DNA of 64,000 bases from contig NC_092346.1 in NCBI RefSeq assembly GCF_963676685.1, forward strand, positions 95,469,917-95,533,916, written 5' to 3'. The notes beneath the pieces were generated by a model that was given only the letters and a program-made list of their open reading frames with translations, did not search any database and had not been told where the DNA came from. This document shows positions 26,201 through 38,200 of this stretch, piece after piece. Source of the stretch: Mytilus edulis. Lineage: Eukaryota > Mollusca > Bivalvia > Mytilida > Mytilidae. The translations under genes were made by a program, and so were the position numbers. The stretch's first letter is position 1; each line of letters starts with the position of its first letter.

Positions 26201-29200
26201 AAGTCACAAGACCTCTAGTGTCCAATATACTAAATTTCATCTTTTTTACACCTTTTACATCATGGTTGACTTCCCAAGATTAATCAATTACATAAATAGG
26301 AAGATGTGATGTGAGAGCCAATATGGCAATGACAACTCCCCGTACAACATGTACAAGTCACAAGACCTCTAGTGTCCAATATACTAAATTTCATCTTTTT
26401 TACACCTTTTACATCATGGTTGACTTCCCAAGATTAATCAATTACATAAATAGGAAGATGTGATGTGAGAGCCAATATGGCAATGACAACTCCCCGTACA
26501 AGTCACAAGACCTCTAGTGTCCAATATACTAAATTTCATCTTTTTTACACCTTTTACATCATGGTTGACTTCCCAAAATCTAATGTGTCCAATAACTTTC
26601 ATCCTTTTTAAACCTGTAGTGACATAGGTGACCTACCACATGTAAATATGTCCATACAGCTTTCATACTTTTTAAACAATCTGTAATGTCATGATTGGCT
26701 TACCAAGATCTATTGTGTCCATTAAACTTTGATCCTGTTGACTTAGTAACAGTTTTTTGTATGTATCAGGATTTCTTTTCATTTTCTCATCGGCCCCACT
26801 TACACACATCCAAACCTGAAATACAATCACTATAACAGTTCTATGTCTATCATCAACTAATATTCTTTACAGATATAGCTCCAGTTAACTGTTAGGAAAG
26901 CATTCAAAAAGTGTATTTTTGTTCATTATTTTTTCATATTTCTTTGGCCAGTTAGATGACTGTGAGTGACAATGTTTTGTATTCAGATCTGTACCAAAGG
27001 GAACCAGATTTGTTTACGTCTTATTTTTGAAAGATGACCTTTGCCCAACCCAAGACAACCAGACATAAGAGACATACAACATATAAAGCATTATTTAGAG
27101 TCAGTGAAGTGCCACTCTAGGAAATGAATTGTGAATTCAGTATAGATATGCCTTTTAAACAGTTTCTTATATTGGGAGTGTTTTAGAAGTGTTTTTTACC
27201 TTAAGACAGCAATCCATCAACAATATTAACCATAAGACATCTAGGGGTCAAGATACAGTCTGGAGGATAAGATTTAAATAGCAAACAAAGATCTTCTATC
27301 ACATTTCACTCCAACATAAATTATTTTCTTACCATTGCACGGTGTCCATTTGGAATACCTTTCCTGCAAAATCTTTTCACTGAAATGAAAATTTAGAGAT
27401 ATTCAACACAAATCTTCCATTAACCTTTTGGGATTTGATTGCACTGACATGACTGATGAGTCTTTTTTAAATCCAAATCCTGGTATCATAATGATGAATT
27501 AACTTCAAACTCGTCTTACATGAACAGTAATATTATCAAGCCATTACATTACTTGATTTTGGTGAAATGATTAAGGCCATGGAAAATTAATCGTTGGTTT
27601 CCCCTAAAATGGGAAAATCTTAAAGACCCGGCATGCAGGGTTTTTTTTTTTTTTTTTTTTTTTGGAACTATAAAATTGCATATTTTCAACACTTTAAGTT
27701 GTCTCTGCAAAAAAATAAAAACATTACCGGCGGTAAAAAAATGACCCGGTCGGGTTAGGGGAAACCATCAATTACTTTTCCATGGCCTAAAAGTGATATT
27801 GTATTCAAACATCCACTCATACCACATCTTCCTATATCTATCTAGATTCTGAAACATTATATTGATATTTTCTTAAAGATAGAATCATTAGGAGTTAACA
27901 GTGACCAGGTTATTTTCTTCCTCATTTAGCTATCTTGTATTAGTGTTAGTGAAAGAATATATGTGCAATCGGATAACACAGTTTTTACCAGTTACAAGGC
28001 TAGAAAATTGAAGCAGTATATTCTGATTTTAATTATTCAAAATTTAGAAGCCTTACTTAAAACCTAAAGGCTGAATGTCTGTACCTGTAACCACCTGAAT
28101 GTACTAAGGTCATTTACATTGCATATGTATGTGACTTCTAGTACATTATGTAGTATGTCCTAGTCTAATTGTCTCAAATGAGTTACTCCTATCAGTCCTC
28201 AGGTCATATACAGTTAATGGCTGTGACCCTGTCATAGTCTTAAGGTCAAATACAGTGGATGTCTGTGACCATGACTCTGTGCTAAAGTCATATTCATTGA
28301 ACATCTGTGACCCTGTCTCAATCCTAAGCTCATATACAGTGAATGTCTATGACCATAATTCTGTCCTTAGGTCATATACAGTGAATGCCTGTGACCCAGT
28401 CTCAGTCTTCAGGTCATATTCAGTGAATGCCTGTGACCCAGTCTCAGTCCTTAGGTCATATTCAGTGAATGCCTGTGACCCAGTCTCAGTCTTCAGGTTG
28501 TATTCAGTGAATGTCTGTGAACGTGTCTCAGTCTTCAGGTCATATTCAGTGAATGTCTGTGACCGTGCTCAGTCTTCAGGTCATATACAGTGAATGTCTG
28601 TGACCGTGTCTCAGTCTTCAGGTCATATTTAGTGAATGTCTGTGACCGTGTCTCAGTCTTCAGGTCATATTCAGTGAATGCCTGTGACCCAGTCTCAGTC
28701 TTCAGGTTGTATTCAGTGAATGTCTGTGACCGTGTCTCAGTCTTCAGGTCATATTTAGTGAATGTCTGTGACCGTGTCTCAGTCTTCAGGTCATATTCAG
28801 TGAATGCCTGTGACCCAGTCTCAGTCTTCAGGTCATATTCAGTGAATGTCTGTGACCGTGTCTCAGTCTTCAGGTCATATTCAGTGAATGTCTGTGACCG
28901 TGCTCAGTCTTCAGGTCATATACAGTGAATGTCTGTGACCGTGTCTCAGTCTTCAGGTCATATTTAGTGAATGTCTGTGACCGTGTCTCAGTCTTCAGGT
29001 CATATTCAGTGAATGCCTGTGACCCAGTCTCAGTCTTCAGGTTGTATTCAGTGAATGTCTGTGACCGTGTCTCAGTCTTCAGGTCATATTCAGTGAATGT
29101 CTGTGACCGTGCTCAGTCTTCAGGTCATATACAGTGAATGTCTGTGAACCTGTCTCAGTCTTCAGGTCATATTTAGTGAATGTCTGTGACCGTGTCTCAG

Positions 29201-32200
29201 TCTTCAGGTCATATTCAGGGAATGTCTGTGACCGTGCCTCAGTCTTCAGGTCATATTCAGTGAATGTCTGTGACCCTGTTTCAGTCTTCAGGTCATAGTC
29301 ATAAGGTCATATTCAGTGAATGTCTGTGACCCAGTCTCAGTCTTCAGGTTGTATTCAGTGAATGTCTGTGACCGTGCTCAGTCTTCAGGTCATATACAGT
29401 GAATGTCTGTGACCGTGTCTCAGTCTTCAGGTCATATTTAGTGAATGTCTGTGACCATAACTCTGTCCTCAGGTCATATTCAGTGAATGTCTGTGACCGT
29501 GTCTCAGTCTTCAGGTCATATTCAGTGAATGCCTGTGAACCTGTCTCAGTCTTCAGGTCATATACAGTGAATGCCTGTGAATCCCAGTCTCAATCTTCAG
29601 GTCATATACAGTGAATGTCTGTGACCCATTTTCAGTCATAAGGTCATATACATTGAATGTCTGTGACCATGACTCAGTCCTATAAAGGTCATATTCATTG
29701 AATGTCTGTAACCATGACTCAGTCCTAAGGTCATATTCAGTGAAGTATAACCAAGGCCAGTACATTGCACGTTCCTGACCTGGTTATTCATCTTGCTAGG
29801 TTGGGGGAACTAGCTGGTAGCTTTCATATGAATACATGTTAACGTAACACAGATTCAAAGTTCAATATATAATGTTTATTAAATCAGCATTCAGTATAAT
29901 AGTTTATCAATCACAATAATCACAATAATCACATAAGTTCATGAGACATAATAAAACAGTATGTCTAATATAAATCCAAGTCTATATACGTGACTATCAG
30001 GCAAGTTTGCCAAACTGCATGGTCAACTAATATATCTTGTATATTTTATAATTCAATTTACATAACATTAATACTCGTATCTCTAATTTACATAATAATG
30101 CTAGTTTATCTATTTTCTCAAAATCAAGTCTTTGTGACATAACTTAAATCATCTTAAAAAGTAAGAAATCCCTTTTGTATATATAGCACTTCTCTAATCC
30201 TTAATTCGCTATTGTCATTTAGGCCTCAGGGGATTACATGATAATTTGCTTTACACTTATCTAAAATTGTGAAGATTTATATTAACTATTTATCAAGTGA
30301 ATTATTTCTTAAGCTAGTGCTAAATATCTTAACTAATACTGAATTATAACAATTATTCAAATTCCACATTTTATCATTCTTGCATCTAAAATATACTGGT
30401 TATACCCTTCCCTTCGTCGCCAAGATTGCTCCTGCAATCTTCAATTAAAATACAAAATGCATCATGAAAAAAATAATATTATACACATATTATATAGCAA
30501 CAATTGAATTACTGATTCCTGTCAATAAAGTAATACAATATATTGTGAAAGAATTGAATCACTGATTTCTGTCAATAAGATATTACAATATATATACAAA
30601 AAAAATGATGGTGAAAACATTAATTAATTCACTGATTCCTGTAATAAAACATTAATAAATATATATATATATATATATACATGTACCTGGATGGGGAATG
30701 GTCAAGTTTAGATTGTCCATATCAGGGAAGTTCTCTGAAGTTCACTAATATTGACAAGTCCAACTCTCACATAATTGATGACAATGAGCTCATTGCATAC
30801 TTCATGAAGTATTTCTAAGGGCATAAAGGGGCATAAAAAATAGCAATATATACAATACAGCTGAAATATAAGATTATCAATGTTTTATCAAATAGGTCAT
30901 CAGCTACAAGTTAAAAATATTAGTAATCATATCATAAATATTATTCTTAAAAATAAAATTACTTTATGCCTAACCCATAAGTATGTAATATATCAAAGAA
31001 TTATCTAATTAATATAATTGAAACACAAAACAATATACAATGTATCAATAAAATATCATAAGCAATAATAACTGTTTTGTAATAAAAACATATTCAATAC
31101 ATATATATAGGCAATATATTTGTTCTTGAGCACAATCGTCATATTCCATGTTAACATCATTTTTGGGGAAACATCATATTGATAGTTTTTACGGATTAAT
31201 GTTCATATTTTTCTGGTTCAAATTTTAACTTTATTGTCTCTTCATCTTCATCTGACACTAATCATGTACGGTTATAAAAATGTCACTATATATATATCAC
31301 AAATCTCTGCTAATTTGTTCCTATAATATTAAATAAATTTTCACTAGATAAATATTATATGTCCATCATTGTTTGACTTCATTAACTTTTAAAAGCACAA
31401 TATGGTCACTTCTATGGGTCCACCATTTCATCATATTGTGGGTCCACCATTATATCATTTTGTGGGTCCACCATTTCATCATTTTGTGGGTCTACCATTT
31501 CATCATTGTGTGGGTCCACCATTTCATCATTGTGTGGGTCCACCATTTCTTTATCTGTGGGTCCACCATTTCTTTATCTGTGGGTCCACCATTGGTAGGT
31601 TACTTCATGAATGTAAGTGCAACCAATATCATAATCATACATGACACCAATTAACCCTTATCTTTATTATAATTAATTCATTTGAATCGAGGGATTTTTT
31701 TTTTTTTAAATTTATTTATCTCTTATATTCACTAGAATACCTCAATTTTAGGCCAGTAACTGAACTACCTATTTGTAAATATTACAATAAATAACAATCT
31801 ACATGTAAGAATTTCTAATTCTCTTCCTTTTATATTTTATCTTAATTTCCTATATTTTCTCGTCTTATTTCTATTTATTTAGCAACTGTATGCCAGTTTA
31901 TTTTGTACTTTCTTATTTAGTACTCCTTAATTATTTTATCTCTTTAGCTAAAAATCTTTTAAGTCATAATAAAAAAAAAACACAGCTCAACACAGTGATG
32001 CCTATACACAATGTATGTATAGGGAACACTTGATAGTTCTATTTGTATCATTGATAAAGTACATTTTGTATAATCTGAAGTAAATTTGGTTTAAAAGTAC
32101 ATCAGTAGATGTGCCGTCTACCTGCAATATTTAAGGATCTAATAGTAAGAACTACTAATGTAATGAATACATTTGTCCAGCAGGATTAAATTAACAGACA

Positions 32201-35200
32201 CTATAACTAATCTGAATATTGTGCACTTTAACCAGAAATTCAGAACAAACATAACATTTTTCAACGATACAAAAGAATATTGTCACAATTGCATTTAATT
32301 TATGTATGCTTATAATATACTGCTTGAATATCTTAAGTTTTAACATCCCTTTTTATATTTCTATACTCAGTTCCTTAGTCCAGTTAAATTTTTAAAAAAA
32401 TTGTACGCAGCCTTTTCATTATTGTACATTAGCTAGCAATCATCTTGTATGATCTCAATTAAAATTGGTTGAAAGTACATCAGTAGATGTGCCGTCTACC
32501 TGCAATATTTAAGGATCTAATAGTAAGAACTACTAATGTAATGAATACATTTGTCCAGCAGGATTAAATTAACAGACACTATAACTAATCTGAATATTGT
32601 GTACTGTAACCCATAATTCAGAACAAAACAACTGCTTTTCAATAACACAAAAAAGTAAGCATTGTCTCATTGCATTGACTCATTTTCATTTAAAGTAAAA
32701 CAAATATTATTTTCTACTTCAAAATCCTTAGCTTTTCTCTTATTCCTTATCAATTTGTTTTTCTACTTAATCTAGCAGAATTTAGATATATATGTTCAAA
32801 GTCTATCCATTAATTTTTTTCTCTGTATTATTTAAGGGTACATAGAATACATTTCTTTTATTTATACATATTATTTTCAAAATCTATGTGAGCTTTATTA
32901 GCTTTAAGAAAGTCTATCCAAAAATATTTTACTATCATTCACATTCTCAAGCTTTGCTGATATTTGATTTTTCTATATCTAACTTTATGTCTATGATTAC
33001 CTAGTTTCAACTGTATAATATTTTCCAAAAAGGGGGCTATTATGATATTTTCCGTGAGGGGGGGTCAGGATAAACTGAATAAGACATGTTGAGTCTTTGT
33101 AGAGGGAAAATCCTATTAAAAGATCTTGACAACTTTAATTACAAAATAAAGTAAAATATAAAGATTTGGTGTCATATTAGATCATAAATAAAAGGTTGAC
33201 TCACCTCTGCACACTCAGGAAAATGCACTGTTTCCTATATGGAGATATGCTGACTCTTGTCTTCAGGTATTCAGGTTCGCATCCTACGTGTATCCCTCCT
33301 TAGTACCGGAAAGCTGGGTCACTCCGCCACGTATAACCAAGGCCAGTACATTGCACGTTCCTGACCTGGTTATTCATCTTGCTAGGTTGGGGGAACTAGC
33401 TGGTAGCTTTCATATGAATACATGTTAACGTAACACAGATTCAAAGTTCAATATATAATGTTTATTAAATCAGCATTCAGTATAATAGTTTATCAATCAC
33501 AATAATCACAATAATCACATAAGTTCATGAGACATAATAAAACAGTATGTCTAATATAAATCCAAGTCTATATACGTGACTATCAGGCAAGTTTGCCAAA
33601 CTGCATGGTCAACTAATATATCTTGTATATTTTATAATTCAATTTACATAACATTAATACTCGTATCTCTAATTTACATAATAATGCTAGTTTATCTATT
33701 TTCTCAAAATCAAGTCTTTGTGACATAACTTAAATCATCTTAAAAAGTAAGAAATCCCTTTTGTATATATAGCACTTCTCTAATCCTTAATTCGCTATTG
33801 TCATTTAGGCCTCAGGGGATTACATGATAATTTGCTTTACACTTATCTAAAATTGTGAAGATTTATATTAACTATTTATCAAGTGAATTATTTCTTAAGC
33901 TAGTGCTAAATATCTTAACTAATACTGAATTATAACAATTATTCAAATTCCACATTTTATCATTCTTGCATCTAAAATATACTGGTTATAGAATGTCTAT
34001 GACCCATTCTCAGTCCTTAGGTCATATACAGTGAATGTCTGTGACCATAACTCTGTCCTCAGGTCTTCAGTGAATGTCTATGACCCATTCTCAGTCCTTA
34101 GGTCATATTCAGTGAATGTCTGTGACCCTGTCTCAGTCTTCAGGTCATATTCAGTGAATGTATGTGACCCCGTCTCAGTCCTATAATGTTCACACAATGA
34201 AAAGTCACATACAGTGAAAATCTGGGACTAATTTCTTATTCAAACACATTTCTTGGAAGGCCTAATGAGAGATCATGAGAGATGTACCAATTACATTTTT
34301 ATTCTTTTTCAAAGATTTAGAAACTTTGGATAAAAACATATTTTAAGACTCTGTTAACATTCATTTGTGAGAAATGTAAAGAATGTGTATTGATTCTGTT
34401 GACATACATGACATATGTTACTTTCTATTGATTTACATGTAGATACACTACAAGTTGGATAATAAGCCTTCTAAACTAACATTTACGTAAATCCCCATAT
34501 ACTGATATTTGTAATCAATTTTAAGTAATGGAAATATTATTGGATTTTTTTTTTAACAAAACCAAATCTCAAGTTAAAACCTTATCAGTGGTTAACTTTA
34601 TGTTTTAGTCCTTGACTTCTAAAAGAAAAAGGTTAACTTTTATCCAAATACATGGCATTGCATGGGCTTGAATTCAAACTTTATTATAAAATATCAAAAA
34701 ATAAGGATGTGTATATATGAAAGAATTTAGAAAATATTTTATGTAAATAATAATCAAGTCCATTCTTGCAGAAGTAGTCATATAAAATGATATAAATCAC
34801 CATTATTGTATAAAAAGAATCATAAAAATTGTATCTTAGTCAAGTATATATATAATAGGAAATTATTACATCTCAATATATTTCCTGTCATGCCTGTGCA
34901 ATTGTATTGTATTCCTAATAATTTGGATAGGACCCATTTCCTGTATGTAACTTTATTGGGAAACTTTAATTTGGAGAGAAAAAAAATCATTTCCCTGTAG
35001 AACAATATTGCATTTATAAATACACAATTGAAACAGAGCTAATTTTGATGTTGGCTCATTGGGATCTAAATCTATCTGCCTTTACTTACTTTCTTATCTT
35101 ATCCTTGCTATACCTTACAAAAGACTACCTTACATCTGCCTTTACTTTACAGCAATATATATATATATATATATGACTTAATCAAGTACTTGATTATCAT

Positions 35201-38200
35201 GATTATTCATTAAAAAAAATTTTTTTTAAATATTGCAAATATTTAACGTTTAATAATTAGTTCTTCAGGTTGATAATTAACAACATTGGTCAACATCCAT
35301 GTGAAGTTTACATGTAGATCAAAACAAGTGAAACTGCGAGCTACTGCTCACTGATGATACCCCCACCGCAAGTGGATAATTTTAATAGTGTAAAAATATG
35401 CAAGTGTTCGGTAAACAGGAAGTTGTTGAGTGATGAATCTGAAAATGCATTACACGGTATAGCTGACTTGTATAAATCCTGAAACCAAATTTCAGAAATC
35501 CTTGTATAGTAATTCCTGAGAAAAATGTGACGATAATTTTCAACTTGGCTATCATATGTAAAATCATACAAGTGTTCAGTAAACAGGAAGTTGTTGAGTG
35601 ATGAATCTGAAAACGCATCACACAGTATTGCAGAATTATATGAACCCTGAAACCAAATTTCAGAAATCCTTGTATTGTAGTTCCTGAGAAAAATGTGACA
35701 AAAATTTTCAACTTGGTTATCATGTGTAAAATAATACAAGTGTTCAGTAAACAGGAAGTTTTCGGTGATGAATCTGAAAACGCATCACACGGTATAGCTG
35801 ACTTATATTAAGTCTGAAACCAAATATCAGAAATCCTGGTAGTGCAGTTCCTGAGAAAAATGTGACGAAAAATTTTCAACTTGGCTATCAGGTGTAAAAA
35901 TGATACAAGTGTTCGGTAAACAGGAAGTTGTTGAGTGATGAATCTGAAAGCGCATCACACAGTATAGCTGACTTATATCAAGCCTGAAACCAAATTTCAG
36001 AAATCCTGGTAGTGTAGTTCCTGAGAAAAATGTGACGAAAAATATTCATGGGTCGGACGGACTGACGGACTGACGGAAGGACAGACAGAGGTAAAACAGT
36101 ATACCCCCCTTTTATTCAAAGCGGGGGTATAATTAACAGGTAAATTTCAAATCTATCATTTCTATAGATATAAGAAATATCAAACATCATATTTTTGAGC
36201 ACCCGTTACCAAGATTGCAGAGACCAACAATTGTGTATTGAGTTGAATTAAAAAGTGTCTGCATTTTAAATTATGTAAGACTGAAGTAATTTAGTTGATA
36301 AGTTAGGCTTTTTAAGAGAGTGGGGAATTCAATGTAAGGCACCAAATTGTATCTGATGGTTTCTCTGTCAAGGCAGTTTCTGAACTACCAACATATAATA
36401 TAGAGCACTGCATATGTTGTCCTTTTGTGGGACAGACTGGGGCTGTGGGTCATTAACCATGTTAACTAGTATTTTACATAAAGATGGTGTTGGACATGTC
36501 TTACATACAAGACCTGACCCTTGCTTTCACTGAAAGATCTTACACTGGTTCTTTATATATATACATGATATATATACAAAAAAATACAAGTTTTGGGGGT
36601 GGACATGAACAAATTCCTATATTCATGTATTTGACATTTCATGGTCAAAGTTTATCTTCATAGTTAATGAGGATATGCCTAGAACTATATTATAAATATC
36701 TAAATTTTCATTTGACAGTCTCTCTCTCTTACCTTTTCTAGACTTTACTGTGTTACTACATGTATGTACACGATGTACATTCGAATGTTTTATTTTGGAC
36801 AAAATTTCCTATTAATGACAATCTCTCTTACCTTTTCTAGACTTTACTAAGGATGTTTTATTTTGTACTAAAACTTCCCACTTAGAAGCTCTTCTCGCCA
36901 GGATAGAAATATATTTTGCCATGAACTCTTCATAGGTGTTGTGATCAAAATCTTCTCCCCTCTCAAATCCATATCCATCCACATTACTGGAATAATAAAG
37001 ACCTTATTAATGTTTCTGTACAAACACAGACATGCATGTATAAAAAAAGTGGATACACTTAAATATCTTGCCAGCTTTGCTGACTAGCATCATGAGCATA
37101 TATATCATGTATTTCTTGTATTTCTTGTATATACTCTTGTCTATGACTCAACTTTATACTAAAATTCATTGAAAATGAAATCAATCAACTACATAGCAAG
37201 TGCATGCTTCTGTCATGTCTGTGTTTGTTTAACTTTTAATATGCTTTAAAGAACTTTTGTGTTGCATGTGTACATATTGATATGAACTCCTGCTTTCTAT
37301 CATGTCTATGTTTAATTGTCATGATTGTATGTGTGCATGACTTGATATACATGTACATGTATGCTTAGTTTAGTCGTACATGTATTATTGTTCTATCTGT
37401 TTTAAAAGCTCTTCAGAGCTTATGTTTGTACTTGTATATATAGCATATATATACCAACTTTAAATAAACTTTTATGTCTTATGTCTTATTTGTACAGTTA
37501 TTACATGTATGGTAATACAGTGTAGCATGAATAGTATTACATTTGTAATATACAAATCCTAGGACATAGTAGCAACTTTAGAGTAGACAAATCAAATGAG
37601 TTTCTAGGGAATTAAAATATGCACCTAATTGTCAAAAATACTTGGCCGACATTTCCAGACCATTTTCCAAATGGCCTTGCGGGTACATGTAGCCATATCG
37701 GAATTTGTAGGCTACGCGTACCGCCAAATATTCATATATTGCATGTATTATCCGATCGGGAATAAAATGTGAAATAAACCTGGACATTATCACAATATAA
37801 AAGTGAAGAAAAAATGATTATTCAGAGATTTTCAGATTTGAAATGTCAAAATTTCTACTTTTCCAAATTTATTTTTACCACGTCCCCAATACCATGAATA
37901 CCCTTTCATAGTAACGATCCTGGTTAATTTTTGAATATTTTTTCTTTAAATACTAATTTTAATTATAGATTATCTATTCATATATAGTAGACTCTGTTAG
38001 TGTTACATGACTGCATTCTGACAATGATAGGACATGCCAAGTCAAGGAGGATAGTTAGTCCAAATAATTCTGACGTCGACGGTCTGGCAAGGCTATTTGG
38101 ACTAGGAGGATAGTCATCTATTTTTTTCATTTATTGTCATAGCTCTGTCTGATCTCAAACTGAAACCATAGTTGTATATGTGATGATGTGTGAACGGCAC

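Larger units (their letters stand above)
29746..33990 (-). mobile_element. ORF-less LTR retrotransposon (LARD/TRIM-like), minus orientation
   Basis: Two direct repeats of 659 bp (29746-30404 and 33332-33990) start TATAACC and end GGTTATA, and I see no difference between them. On the minus strand the 5' LTR is the right one. It is followed by GTGGCGGAGTGACCCAG, whose TGGCGGAGTGACCC is a plausible primer-binding site (TGG complements a tRNA CCA end). The left LTR is preceded, on that strand, by GAAGGGAAGGG, a plausible polypurine tract. The 2.9-kb interior has no gag/pol ORF, so the element depends on another's proteins. The flanks cagtgaa / gaatgtc restore the minisatellite unit with a 3-bp GAA overlap, so it inserted into the 42-bp array. 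Confidence 0.85.

Noticed and set aside
28255..29614. Repeat-protein ORFs of 14-residue units on the plus strand
   Set aside because: They arise from a 42-bp minisatellite in a GRTP1 intron; there is no start context, splice structure or domain, and the frame is broken every 335 bp.
31373..31654. ORFs with WVHHFIIL or GPPFHHFV repeats
   Set aside because: These are translations of a 27-bp minisatellite inside the LTR element, open in two frames at once.
35341..35739. 132-codon minus ORF with an internal repeat
   Set aside because: The repeat is the ~168-bp unit of a non-coding element; the frame is lost in the other units.
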